From positions 47,956 to 111,955 of the forward strand of contig CAZWVJ010000004.1 of assembly GCA_964636865.1 (NCBI GenBank): a stretch of DNA of 64,000 nucleotides, written 5' to 3'. Both the position numbers and the translations under genes were made by a program. Positions 26,228-35,265 of the stretch are shown piece by piece. The first letter of the stretch is position 1; each line of letters starts with the position of its first letter. This DNA is from B1SED10-75 sp964636865 (GTDB lineage: Bacteria > Bacillota > Dethiobacteria > DTU022 > PWGO01). The notes below the pieces were generated by a model. The model saw nothing but the letters and a program-made list of their open reading frames with translations, was not told where the DNA came from and ran no database searches.

Positions 26228-26866
26228 ATGAGCGAGATCAAAGAAGAAATAATTGAATTTGCCAGCGGAGATTTGAAGTTGGAAGGAGTATTGGAAAGGC
26301 CATTGGATGAACCTGCCGGAACGGGAGTAGTTATTTGCCATCCTCATCCCCTATACGGAGGAGATATGAATAATAACGTAGTAGTGGCCGTCAGCAAGGC
26401 TCTTGTAGAAAAAGGCATATACGCCTTAAGGTTTAATTTCCGCGGCGTAGGCAAAAGCACTGGCAAACAAGGAGACGGAACAGGCGAAAAAGAAGACGCT
26501 TTGGCCGCGGTTTCATTTTTGAGCAAATACGAAGATATTGACGGTAACCGCCTGGGTCTGGTGGGTTACTCCTTTGGAGGAGCCATTGCCCTTGATGCGG
26601 GCATGGAAGAGCAAAAAGTAAAAGCAATGGCTGCCATATCACCGGCAGGCCTTCCCCAATTTTCGGAAAGTTCCAAACCCCGCCTGGTTGTCAGCGGAGG
26701 CCAGGACATGCTGGTCCCTGCCTCCACTATTGCCGAGTATGAGGAAAAAATAGTCGGAAATGGAGAAGGCTCCGTACAATTAATAAAAGAAGCCGACCAT
26801 TTCTGGTGGGGATATGAAAATAAAGCAGCCGGTTTAATCGTTTCCTTTTTGGAAAAACATCTCTAA
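26228..26866 (+). CDS. Alpha/beta hydrolase (small, dienelactone-hydrolase-like)
   Basis: A 212-residue alpha/beta hydrolase. It has the HPHPLYGGDMNN oxyanion segment, nucleophile elbow GYSFGGA (Ser near residue 117), an Asp in GGQDMLVP near residue 162, and a His in EADHFWWG near residue 189, completing the triad. The family covers esterases and unknown hydrolases, so the substrate is unassigned. The ATG follows GGAAGGAG. Monocistronic or leading the group to the right (103-nt gap). Confidence 0.85.
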   Translation: MSEIKEEIIEFASGDLKLEGVLERPLDEPAGTGVVICHPHPLYGGDMNNNVVVAVSKALVEKGIYALRFNFRGVGKSTGKQGDGTGEKEDALAAVSFLSKYEDIDGNRLGLVGYSFGGAIALDAGMEEQKVKAMAAISPAGLPQFSESSKPRLVVSGGQDMLVPASTIAEYEEKIVGNGEGSVQLIKEADHFWWGYENKAAGLIVSFLEKHL

Positions 26867-26969
26867 GTTATTTTCTTAAAGCTATAGTAGGAGCAAAGGA
26901 ATATGGCAAAGATAACTTAACAACCTTTAGGCATATTAAACTGACTTAAATTACCTGGGGGTATTTGTA

Positions 26970-29561
26970 TTGCCCACAACAACGATAAGAATGCCTCCAC
27001 ATATTTGGGCGGTATTGATGATGGGTATTGCCACCCAGGTTGGACAGGTGCTTTTACTGCGGGAGATGCTCATGGTTTTCCACGGCAACGAGCTCTCCAT
27101 CGGTCTTATCCTTGCCGCCTGGCTAATCTGGGTAGGAGTAGGCAGCCGGCTGGGGGCATGGATTGTAGTTAAAATTCAAAAACCTCTCGTGCTTTTACTG
27201 AAAAGTGCAGCCGCTCTAGTGGTAATTTTGCCGGCTACCATCTTGTTAATCCGTTTTCTTCGTGCCTTTTATGACTTGCCTCCCGGAGCCCATCTCTCTC
27301 TAAATGATATAGCTCTCTCCAGTTTTTTGGTTATGGCTCCGGTATGCCTGCTGCTGGGAGTTCAATTTGTCTTTCTTTCCCGGGTATGGCGGAAAAGTGA
27401 TCGGGAGGCAGGCACCTCCGGCATAGACAAAACATACGTAGGTGAAGCAGGAGGAAATATGCTCGGGGGGCTGCTTTTTACTTTTATCCTGGTGCATTAC
27501 CTGAATCCTTTTCAATCCGCTTTTTTGGTAGGATTGCTGATGCTGGGGGCAGCTATTTTCGCTTTTCACCACAAATCATTAATGGAGACCGACACCACTG
27601 CCCCTAAAACCAATAAAGTTAGCGGCCCCCGGCACAAAGAAGGTTTTGGTAAAATTCACCCCGTTTTTTGGGTCCTCCTTGTTTTGGCCGTTATAATTTT
27701 CCCTTTCCTGGATAATATAGATGACTGGGCTTACCGGCTTCAGTGGCAGCATTTTACTCCGGAACATGAGCTTTCTGAAATGCACCATTCAGAACATGGA
27801 ACCATTTCTGTGGTTCAACGGCACGATCAATACTCCTTTTTTCAAAGCGGACACCTGGTTTTCAGTACCGCAGGCCCCGAAACATTTGCTCCCGGACTGG
27901 AAGAACAGGAAGCGGTTGAATTGGCCCACTTGGCTATGTCACAGCACCAGAAACCACAAAAAATCCTTTTAATTGGCGGCGGTCTCCGGGGAGTTCTTGG
28001 AGAAATAACCCGCTATCCCGCAGTGGAAAAAATTGATTACATAGAACTTGACGAAACCCTCACCAGTGCAGCTCTGCCCCACGTATCCACCACCACTCGG
28101 GAAGCACTGAAAGATCCCAGGGTAAACTTGATTCATACCGATGGGCGCATGTTTGTTAAGACCGCTGAGAAAAAATACGATCTTATTATGGTAGATATTC
28201 CCGATCCGGCCACAGCCGTCCTTAACCGCTACTATACGCAGGAATTCTTCGCTGAAGCCCGTGAATTGCTCAACCCGGATGGTGTTCTGGTAAGCGGGGC
28301 TACTTCTACCCCCGATTTACGCGGCACGGCAGTTGCCAACCGTAACACCACCATCTACCACACCCTTAATGATGTTTTTAAAAGAGTGCTTCCCGCCGGC
28401 GAGCGTTTCATGACTTTTATCGCCAGTGATAAACCGGAACAAATTACTCTGGAAATAAGCACTTTGCAGAAGCGCTTCCGGGAAAGTGACGTGGAGGGGG
28501 AAGAATTTTCTCCCTATCACTTCCAGGCTCTGCTGGAGGAAGGCCAGTTACGCCGAGTAAACTGGGTCGTCCGCAGCCACGGCCGTACCGACGACGCTCA
28601 TTTGAAAGGCCCCGCATTGGATCGAATTTTTCTGGATCCCATACCCGAACAGGAAAAAACCGAGCAGCAATTACCCTCTGTAGAAGAAAACTTTTTTATC
28701 AACACCGATTTCCAACCTATCGGCTATTATTACACTTTGATGCTTTGGGATGAACTTACCCGCCCCGACCAAACTCATATGCTGCAAAACCTTCTTCATG
28801 TCCGGTGGTGGTGGATTTTACCTCTGTGTATTTTCCCGCTGCTTATAGTTGCACGGCTGCGGATGCAAAATTTTAAACTTGAAAAGAGGACACCACCAAA
28901 AAAACCGCCGCAAAGCAGGATACCTGATGAAAATACAAGTGATTCTGCAACAAAAACACCAAAACAGCAATCTGATACTAATTTTGCGGTACTTTTTACT
29001 GTGTTTACCACCGGTTTTTCCACCATGGCAATGCAGATCGCCCTGCTGTTTTCTTTCCAAAGCATTTACGGATTCATTTATGAAATGGTGGGCCTGATCA
29101 TGGCTCTGTTTATGTGCGGCCTTTCCCTGGGGGCTTTCCTTACCCATCGCTACATCACCCCTAAATCTAATTTAAACTTGTTGGCAGCAATGCAGCTGGT
29201 AATAGCCATGCTGGCTCTACTCATAGCCGTTTTATTAAACTGGGCAGCGGGTGTTCCCTCGCCCGCAATCATTTTTGCCCTCTTCTCCAGTCTTACTTTT
29301 ACTGCCGGGTTAATCAACGGCATAGACTTTCCTCTGTCAGCTGCTTGCTACATGTCGCTGCAAGGCCAGGCAGAAAAAACAGCAGGAACAGTATACGGCC
29401 TGGAACTGGTGGGGGCATGCATTGGTGCCGCTCTGGCCAGTGTCGTGGTAGCACCCATACTGGGTATTTTGGCCTGTTGTGTGCTAGCTGCTATTGTCAA
29501 CTTCACTGCTTTTGTAGTACTCTTGATCTGTAGAAAAGAAGGGGGTTTTAAATATGCCTGA
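26970..29561 (+). CDS. Membrane-embedded spermidine-synthase-like protein
   Basis: An 863-residue fusion. About six transmembrane segments occupy the first ~250 residues. Residues ~270-560 are a polyamine-synthase / methyltransferase Rossmann domain (LLIGGGLRGVLGE, IDYIELDE, MVDIPDPATA, RYYTQEFF). A further six or so membrane segments make up the C-terminal part. In ordinary spermidine synthases the glycine loop reads GGGDGG; here it is GGGLRG, so the classical reaction is doubtful. TTG start at 26970 behind GGGGG. It overlaps the next radical SAM gene by 8 nt. Annotation as transporter-fused spermidine synthase is common but the activity is unproven. Confidence 0.8.
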   Translation: MPTTTIRMPPHIWAVLMMGIATQVGQVLLLREMLMVFHGNELSIGLILAAWLIWVGVGSRLGAWIVVKIQKPLVLLLKSAAALVVILPATILLIRFLRAFYDLPPGAHLSLNDIALSSFLVMAPVCLLLGVQFVFLSRVWRKSDREAGTSGIDKTYVGEAGGNMLGGLLFTFILVHYLNPFQSAFLVGLLMLGAAIFAFHHKSLMETDTTAPKTNKVSGPRHKEGFGKIHPVFWVLLVLAVIIFPFLDNIDDWAYRLQWQHFTPEHELSEMHHSEHGTISVVQRHDQYSFFQSGHLVFSTAGPETFAPGLEEQEAVELAHLAMSQHQKPQKILLIGGGLRGVLGEITRYPAVEKIDYIELDETLTSAALPHVSTTTREALKDPRVNLIHTDGRMFVKTAEKKYDLIMVDIPDPATAVLNRYYTQEFFAEARELLNPDGVLVSGATSTPDLRGTAVANRNTTIYHTLNDVFKRVLPAGERFMTFIASDKPEQITLEISTLQKRFRESDVEGEEFSPYHFQALLEEGQLRRVNWVVRSHGRTDDAHLKGPALDRIFLDPIPEQEKTEQQLPSVEENFFINTDFQPIGYYYTLMLWDELTRPDQTHMLQNLLHVRWWWILPLCIFPLLIVARLRMQNFKLEKRTPPKKPPQSRIPDENTSDSATKTPKQQSDTNFAVLFTVFTTGFSTMAMQIALLFSFQSIYGFIYEMVGLIMALFMCGLSLGAFLTHRYITPKSNLNLLAAMQLVIAMLALLIAVLLNWAAGVPSPAIIFALFSSLTFTAGLINGIDFPLSAACYMSLQGQAEKTAGTVYGLELVGACIGAALASVVVAPILGILACCVLAAIVNFTAFVVLLICRKEGGFKYA

Positions 29562-30813
29562 CAGAGAAGACCTGTCACCTATCTCTAACGGGCTTTTTAA
29601 GAAAAACTCACCGGAACATACCGCCTCCGGCAGCAAATTAAGCCGTCGTCAGCTATTCAGAAGAGGAGGAGCCTGGTTTTGCTTACTATGCCTGGCAGGT
29701 ATTTACGGATGCGCCCCGGAAAATGATGCTCCAGAAACCGAAAGACCTACCCCTTCGGCACCCGGAGCACAGACTGCTCAAAAAGGCCTCATCAAGACCC
29801 AAAAATCCCCCTGGTATACAGAACTATCCGGCAAAAAGGTTAAATGTGATCTTTGTCCTCGCCAATGCGAACTTGCAAATGGCGAAAGAGCCCCCTGCCG
29901 GGTAAGGGAAAATCGCGACGGAGCCTTATACAGCCTTGTTTATGGCAACCCGGCGCTGGTGCAGGAAGACCCGGTAGAACGAAAACCTTTTTTTCACGTG
30001 CTGCCGGGCACAAGGGCCCTCTCAGTTTCCACTGCCGGGTGCAACCTTTCATGCAAATTCTGCGAAGTTTGGGACATGGCCCTGGTTGAACCGGAAGAAT
30101 TACATGCCTATGAGATGCCTCCGGAAAAAGTGCTCCAGCATGCCAAAACGGGTGGGGTGGAAGCAGTAAGCTATGCTTTTGGAGAACCGGTAATCTACTA
30201 TGAGTACGTTGCCTCGGTAGCCAAACAGTCTAAAGAAGCCGGCTTGCTTAATTTAATGCATACAGCAGCTTATATAAAACCTGAACCTTTAAGGGAAATT
30301 CTCCCTCTGATGGATGCTGTAAATGTAGACCTGAAAGGTTTTGAGGAAGATTTTTACCGTGAATACGTGGGCGGCGAACTAAAAACCGTTCTCTCAAATC
30401 TCAAAATAATCCGGGAAATGGGAGTTCACCTGGAAATTACCAACATAGTAATTCCCTCCCTCAACGATGATCCAGAAAAAATCGGCCGGATGTGTGAGTG
30501 GATCCGGGAGGAACTGGGAACAGAGGTGCCCCTTCACTTTGTGCGTTTTTATCCCCTTTACCGGCTTTCCGCCCTGCCAAGGACACCTGTTTCCACCATG
30601 GATGAAGCCCGAAATACCGCTCTGGAGTCGGGCCTCAGGTACGTTTACGTCTCGCGGGTAACGGGCCATGATGGCGAAAACACTTTTTGCCCCGAATGCG
30701 AAGAGAAAATAATCGAGCGCAAGGGATTTGTTATCGAGAACTTGCAGATGGAAGAAGGTAAATGCGGATTTTGCGGCGCTGATATACCCGGACACTGGGC
30801 TCCGGTTAGCTAA
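29554..30813 (+). CDS. Radical SAM protein with Tat-like signal and lipobox (AmrS-like)
   Basis: A 419-residue radical SAM enzyme of the group annotated as AmmeMemoRadiSam or PFL-activating-like. The core cluster is C163xxxC167xxC170 (CNLSCKFC). An upstream cysteine set C98, C101, C105, C115 and a C-terminal pair of CxxC motifs may bind extra metal. The N-terminus is unusual: S30RRQLF is a twin-arginine motif, followed by a hydrophobic stretch and IYGC (Cys53), a lipobox. That predicts export or membrane anchoring as a lipoprotein. It overlaps the spermidine-synthase-like gene and converges on a second such radical SAM gene. No Memo or AMMECR1 gene is visible. Confidence 0.85.
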   Translation: MPDREDLSPISNGLFKKNSPEHTASGSKLSRRQLFRRGGAWFCLLCLAGIYGCAPENDAPETERPTPSAPGAQTAQKGLIKTQKSPWYTELSGKKVKCDLCPRQCELANGERAPCRVRENRDGALYSLVYGNPALVQEDPVERKPFFHVLPGTRALSVSTAGCNLSCKFCEVWDMALVEPEELHAYEMPPEKVLQHAKTGGVEAVSYAFGEPVIYYEYVASVAKQSKEAGLLNLMHTAAYIKPEPLREILPLMDAVNVDLKGFEEDFYREYVGGELKTVLSNLKIIREMGVHLEITNIVIPSLNDDPEKIGRMCEWIREELGTEVPLHFVRFYPLYRLSALPRTPVSTMDEARNTALESGLRYVYVSRVTGHDGENTFCPECEEKIIERKGFVIENLQMEEGKCGFCGADIPGHWAPVS

Positions 30814-30867
30814 TCGTTTTTAATAACGTTCCCGGAATAGCTTGATTTCTTTGGAAATCGGTTTTAA

Positions 30868-31953
30868 CTAATCCATACGATAACGGTGGATTTCCAACTG
30901 AGAAAGGGACCGTTCGTCAAGGTTGGTCAGCCCGGCTTCCTTGGCCCATTCCATGGCTTCCACAAACTCTTCAGAAGTTATGGCCCGTGATATTTCCTCG
31001 TATTCAAAAGCTTTGAACTCTACCCGGTACTGGGACATAATATTTACATAAGTGTCCCTGGAAAGATTTTCCGCAACCCAGAAAGCAAATTCACGGGGGT
31101 TTGTCACCCGGTTGGGCATAACCAGGTGGCGGACCATGATACCTTGTAAAGCTATGCCATCCTCATCGGTAACCAGGTCACCTACCTGCCGATGCATTTC
31201 TTTTAACGATTGTCGGGCCATTTCCGGATAATCATGGGCCTCTGCCAGATTATAACGCTCTGCTTTTTCGCCGTCCATGAATTTCATATCCGGCAGGTAT
31301 ATATCCACAATACCATCCAACACTTCAATCATTTCTGCCCGTTCATAACCGCTGGTATTGTAACAAATAGGCAAATTTAACCCCTCTTTAAAGGCCATGC
31401 GGATGGCATTAATTATATGAGGCATCACATGGGTGGGAGTAACCAGGTTAATATTGTGACAACCCCGTTGCTGTAAATCTAGCATCATTTCAGCCAGATC
31501 TTCATCATTGACCATCCGACCGCGGCCTTCGTGAGCGATAGGGTAATTCTGACAAAAGACGCAGCGCAGGTTGCAATTGGAAAAAAAGATAGTGCCGGAA
31601 CCGTTTTCCCCCACCAGGGGAAGCTCTTCTCCAAAATGAGGCTGATGGCTGTAGACTACTACTTTTTCCGGAGAACGGCAAAATCCCGTTTCTCCGGCCA
31701 AGCGATTGACCCGGCACCGGCGGGGGCATAGTTGGCAATCTTCCAAATACTTGTAGGCTTGTTCTACCCGCAAAGCAAATTCACCGGACTCTTCCAGTCG
31801 AGCATAAGAAGGCTGCCATTTGCTTTTCTCTTTTTCTTCTACCGGTTCCTCCGGAGGGGCACAGGCTTTCAATAACCATCCCCCACCTAATAGAGATATC
31901 AGTCCCAAGCCCCCGGCCAGGAAAACCTTTCTCGTCAGCTCATTATCGTCCAC
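30868..31953 (-). CDS. Second radical SAM protein with Tat-like / lipobox N-terminus
   Basis: A radical SAM protein of about 361 residues. Counting from the frame opening at 31974, the cluster motif is C134xxxC138xxC141 (CNLRCVFC), preceded by C80, C83, C87, C99 in the same arrangement as its neighbour. The N-terminus reads LTRKVFLAGG then a glycine-rich hydrophobic stretch and LLKAC, resembling an RK-variant Tat signal with a lipobox. The start is uncertain: the GTG at 31953 has AGGAGG ten bases upstream; GTGs at 31959 and 31974 are alternatives. Pyruvate-formate-lyase-activating-like annotation is usual, but the substrate is unknown. It is convergent to the other radical SAM gene. Confidence 0.82.
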   Translation of the reverse strand: MDDNELTRKVFLAGGLGLISLLGGGWLLKACAPPEEPVEEKEKSKWQPSYARLEESGEFALRVEQAYKYLEDCQLCPRRCRVNRLAGETGFCRSPEKVVVYSHQPHFGEELPLVGENGSGTIFFSNCNLRCVFCQNYPIAHEGRGRMVNDEDLAEMMLDLQQRGCHNINLVTPTHVMPHIINAIRMAFKEGLNLPICYNTSGYERAEMIEVLDGIVDIYLPDMKFMDGEKAERYNLAEAHDYPEMARQSLKEMHRQVGDLVTDEDGIALQGIMVRHLVMPNRVTNPREFAFWVAENLSRDTYVNIMSQYRVEFKAFEYEEISRAITSEEFVEAMEWAKEAGLTNLDERSLSQLEIHRYRMD

Positions 31954-31981
31954 CGGCACTTCACCTCCTACCACTGTAAAA

Positions 31982-32015
31982 GCTTGACTTTAGATCGTAA
32001 AAGATCTAATCAAGC
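31982..32015 (-). other. Leader hairpin upstream of the second radical SAM gene
   Basis: GCTTGA / TCAAGC with an inner AGATC / GATCT stem, followed on the minus strand by TTTT just before the ribosome site. It could act as a weak attenuator or stabilise the leader. Confidence 0.35.
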
Positions 32016-32196
32016 AAATATTCTTTATCCACTAAAAATACAATTAATATTTTTCTTTGATTTAGGGAGCAATGTGCATTTCGCCGGCAAACGCAAAATA
32101 CATTTTCCAAATAATTTAATAGAAAAAATTCGCATTTTGTTTATAAAAGTATACCACAGCGTAAAATCATGAACAACATTCCAAAAAAACAACCTA

Positions 32197-32249
32197 TTGA
32201 CAAAATGACCTCGCTACTTTACAATAATATGTAGTAACAGTGACTACAT
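32197..32249 (+). promoter_or_regulatory. Promoter and palindromic operator of the toxin-antitoxin operon
   Basis: TTGACA at 32197-32202 and TACAAT at 32220-32225 are spaced 17 bp. Just downstream, ATGTAGT / ACTACAT arms (32229-32249) form an inverted repeat with a 7-bp centre, well placed for antitoxin autorepression. Confidence 0.75.
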
Positions 32250-32264
32250 TGAGGTGTGATAGTA

Positions 32265-32561
32265 ATGAAAAAAAATTACATCGGCATCCGAGAAGCCAGA
32301 ATAAATTTTAGCAAGTTAATAAAGGATGTTCGCAGCGGGATGGAAATAACCATCACCGACAGAGGAGATCCGGTAGCTAAAATTATCCCGGCCGAGGGGC
32401 AGACACTATCACTGGGGGAAAGGATCAAAAATTACGAAAACTGCGGGTTGATTGAATCGTGCCCGGAAGTGAAAGCAGTAGATAACTCCCCGGTTGAGCT
32501 GCCCCGAAAAGACATGAAAGACATCCTGCGCTATATGCGGGAGGAAAGAAACAATGAGTGA
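32265..32561 (+). CDS. Antitoxin, Phd/YefM-type (VapB partner)
   Basis: A 98-residue antitoxin. The N-terminal part (IGIREARINFSKLIKDVRSG) is the Phd/YefM DNA-binding and dimerisation region, with ITDRGDPVAKIIP next; the acidic/basic C-terminus should wrap the toxin. The ATG at 32265 is chosen because GAGGTG lies six bases upstream; an in-frame GTG nine bases earlier overlaps that site. It overlaps the PIN toxin by 8 nt and follows a palindromic operator. Confidence 0.88.
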   Translation: MKKNYIGIREARINFSKLIKDVRSGMEITITDRGDPVAKIIPAEGQTLSLGERIKNYENCGLIESCPEVKAVDNSPVELPRKDMKDILRYMREERNNE

Positions 32562-32991
32562 CCGGCTGGCTGTAATATACTGGGATTCAACAGCCCTGTT
32601 TTCCTACCTTTTTAAAGATGAATACAGCGATATAGCGCAGGAGAAAGCCCGTCAAAGTGGCGTCCATCTGGTGACAACACTTGCCATTGCGGAAGTATGC
32701 ACCGTAATCAGCCGGGTTCAGAGGGAACAGATGGTCTCAGATTTACTGGCCCATTCCCTCTTTGACATACTCGAATACGGGCCCTGGAGCAAGCTCAATA
32801 TCGTTCCCGATACCATGTCGCTCCGGGAATTGGCTGGCAAGTGGGCCCTCAGGGGAACGGAATTGTGGCATCTGGCCACTGCCAAAACCCTGCAAAAAGA
32901 ATTTCCCGAGCTGATGATTTTAACTTTTGACCGGGAACTGGCACGCGCTTCGAAGGGAGAAGAATTAAAACTTTGTGTCACTGTTCAATAG
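32554..32991 (+). CDS. PIN-domain toxin (VapC-like ribonuclease)
   Basis: A 145-residue PIN nuclease expected to cleave RNA with Mg2+. Acidic residues in the active-site positions are D11 (YWDSTAL), E47, E103 (GTELWHLATA, where most relatives have Asp) and D126 (TFDRELARAS). The Asp-to-Glu change at the third position is conservative and may or may not affect activity. Overlaps the antitoxin gene by 8 nt, the usual type II arrangement. Confidence 0.87.
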   Translation: MSDRLAVIYWDSTALFSYLFKDEYSDIAQEKARQSGVHLVTTLAIAEVCTVISRVQREQMVSDLLAHSLFDILEYGPWSKLNIVPDTMSLRELAGKWALRGTELWHLATAKTLQKEFPELMILTFDRELARASKGEELKLCVTVQ

Positions 32992-33172
32992 TTTAAATTA
33001 TAAAGCGATTTTTCATATCGCACTAAAAAAACTGAAAACTAAAAAATAAATAAGTGCAAATTGTTAACCTTTATCATTTATTCCGGTTATTATAAGGCGA
33101 TTCTTTATAAACCGGGAAACATTGATCAAAGACACTTAAATGCTAAAGTTTAGGTTTTTTAAAATTAAGTTT

Positions 33173-33216
33173 GGGGAAGGCCTTAACACGAGTTGATTTT
33201 ATAAAAGGCCTTCCCC
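33173..33216 (+). other. Strong hairpin upstream of dnaK
   Basis: A 12-bp perfect inverted repeat (GGGGAAGGCCTT / AAGGCCTTCCCC) with a 20-nt AT-rich loop, ending 49 nt before the dnaK ATG. No T run follows on the plus strand, so it is not a standard terminator. No CIRCE element was found here. It may be a leader structure or a terminator for the minus strand. Confidence 0.5.
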
Positions 33217-33265
33217 CGGAACGCTGTATCCATGAACTAAAAACAAGAAAAGGAGGTAAATAATT

Positions 33266-35161
33266 ATGGGTAAAGCGATAGGTATAGACTTGGGAACAAC
33301 ATTTTCCGCAGTAGCAACTATCGAAGGCGGAAAATCGGAAATTATCACTAATGCGGAAGGAGCAAGAACCACTCCGTCAGTTGTGGCATTTAAAAAGGAC
33401 ACTGGAGAGAGGTTAATTGGGCAAGTAGCCCGGAGACAGGCTGCCCTTAACTCGGAAAGAACTCTCTTTTCAGTAAAACGTTTTATCGGACGTAAATACG
33501 ATGAAGTTGAAGCTGAACGAAAGAATGTTCCTTACCAGGTAGTGTCAGGACCAAACAATGCTGTACGTTTTCAAATCGATGACAAGCAGTACGCTCCGGA
33601 AGAAATTTCGGCCATGGTATTAAGAAAACTGGTGGAAGATGCTTCCGCGCACTTGGGCGAAAAGATCACCGATGCTGTGATCACGGTTCCGGCATATTTC
33701 AATGATTCACAACGTCAGGCTACCAAGGACGCCGGAAAGATTGCCGGTTTGAATGTGCAGCGGATCATCAACGAACCCACCGCTGCATCAATGGCTTATG
33801 GTCTGGATAAAAAATCGAACGAAACCATCCTGGTATTTGACCTGGGAGGAGGCACGTTTGACGTCTCTATCCTGGAAGTCGGGGAAGGCGTATTCGAAGT
33901 AAAATCTACTCATGGTGATTCCCACCTGGGTGGTGACAACTTCGACAAGGTAATCGTCGACTACCTGGCTGATGAATTCAAGAAAGACCAGGGTATTGAC
34001 CTGCGCGAAGACAGGCAAGCCCTGCAACGTTTGATTGAAGCTGCTGAAAAGGCCAAGATCGAACTGTCATCTACCAAGGAGACTCAAATCAGCGTGCCTT
34101 TCATCACCGCTGACAATAGCGGCCCGAAACACCTTGACACCAAACTAACCAGGGCTAAGTTCGAAGAACTGACCAATCACCTTATTGAAAGATGCCGGGA
34201 ACCAATCAAAAATGCTTTAAGTGATGCCAAATTAACTGAAAAAGACATCAACGAAGTTATACTGGTTGGCGGCTCTACTCGTATCCCGGCAGTACAAAGG
34301 TTGGTCAGGGATATGGTCGATAAAGAGCCGAATCAGAGCGTTAACCCCGATGAAGTTGTCGCTCTAGGCGCGGCTATCCAGGCCGGAGTGCTGGGTGGAG
34401 AAATGGAGGATGTAGTATTACTCGATGTCACACCGCTGTCCCTGGGCGTTGAAACCCTGGGCGGGGTAATGACAAAAATAATTGAACGCAACGCAACCAT
34501 ACCCACCAGACACAGCGAAATTTTCTCCACTGCCGAAGACAACCAGCCTGCCGTTGATATCCATGTCCTGCAAGGTGAGCGGGAGATGGCCAAGGACAAC
34601 CGCTCTCTTGGTCAGTTTAAACTGGAAGGTATCCCGCCTGCACCGCGCGGCGTACCGCAGATCGAAGTCACCTTTGACATCGACGCCAACGGCATTCTTA
34701 ACGTCAGTGCTAAAGATAAAGGTACAGGTAAGGAGCAATCAATCACCATCAGTGGATCTACCAACCTTGACCAGGGCGAAATCGAAAGAATGATCAACGA
34801 AGCTGAAAAATACAGTGAAGAAGACAAGCGACGCCGTCAAGAAATTGAAGAAAGAAACGAAGCAGAAAGCTTGGCCTACCAAGTTGAACGTCAGCTGAAT
34901 GAACTTGGCGAGACACTGGATACCGCAGAAAAAGGAAGAATCGAACAACTGGTTAATGATCTTAAAGAAGCAGTCAAAAACAACGAACCAATCGACAAAA
35001 TCCGCAACCTGAAGAGTGAACTTCAGCAAGCCGCCTATACCTTGTCGGAAAAAGCTTACCAAAAAACAGCTGCCGACGGAAGCGAACAAGGCGGTTTCGA
35101 ACAAGCTCAAAAAAGCGGCGGAGATGAAGATGTAGTTGACGCCGATTATGAAGAACAATAA
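33266..35161 (+). CDS. dnaK: Hsp70 chaperone DnaK
   Basis: A 631-residue ATP-driven chaperone. The nucleotide domain has GIDLGTTFS, VPAYFNDSQRQATKDAG, LVFDLGGGTFDVS and ILVGGSTRIP. The substrate-binding domain carries DVTPLSLGVETLGG, and a helical lid and Gly/Asp-rich tail follow. AAAGGAGG precedes the ATG. It heads dnaK-grpE-dnaJ-cbpM rather than the common hrcA-grpE-dnaK-dnaJ order, so it may be a second chaperone set. No heat-shock operator was recognised. Confidence 0.96.
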   Translation: MGKAIGIDLGTTFSAVATIEGGKSEIITNAEGARTTPSVVAFKKDTGERLIGQVARRQAALNSERTLFSVKRFIGRKYDEVEAERKNVPYQVVSGPNNAVRFQIDDKQYAPEEISAMVLRKLVEDASAHLGEKITDAVITVPAYFNDSQRQATKDAGKIAGLNVQRIINEPTAASMAYGLDKKSNETILVFDLGGGTFDVSILEVGEGVFEVKSTHGDSHLGGDNFDKVIVDYLADEFKKDQGIDLREDRQALQRLIEAAEKAKIELSSTKETQISVPFITADNSGPKHLDTKLTRAKFEELTNHLIERCREPIKNALSDAKLTEKDINEVILVGGSTRIPAVQRLVRDMVDKEPNQSVNPDEVVALGAAIQAGVLGGEMEDVVLLDVTPLSLGVETLGGVMTKIIERNATIPTRHSEIFSTAEDNQPAVDIHVLQGEREMAKDNRSLGQFKLEGIPPAPRGVPQIEVTFDIDANGILNVSAKDKGTGKEQSITISGSTNLDQGEIERMINEAEKYSEEDKRRRQEIEERNEAESLAYQVERQLNELGETLDTAEKGRIEQLVNDLKEAVKNNEPIDKIRNLKSELQQAAYTLSEKAYQKTAADGSEQGGFEQAQKSGGDEDVVDADYEEQ

Positions 35162-35187
35162 ACAGTCAACCTCTAACAATAAGCGGT

Positions 35188-35244
35188 CCTGGATTAGGCA
35201 AAAGGTTTCTCCCTTTTCATTAGGGAGGAGCCTTTGCCACCAGG
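35188..35244 (+). other. Long hairpin between dnaK and grpE
   Basis: Nested complementary arms CCTGG / CCAGG, GGCAAAAGG / CCTTTGCC and CTCCCT / AGGGAG form a long stem in the 98-nt dnaK-grpE gap. No T tract follows, so it may be a processing or stability element that sets dnaK above grpE expression. Confidence 0.55.
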
Positions 35245-35265
35245 GTCATCTCTGGAGGTATGAGC

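Noticed and set aside
33000..33265. CIRCE (HrcA) operator upstream of dnaK
   Set aside because: No TTAGCACTC / GAGTGCTAA pair could be found on either strand.
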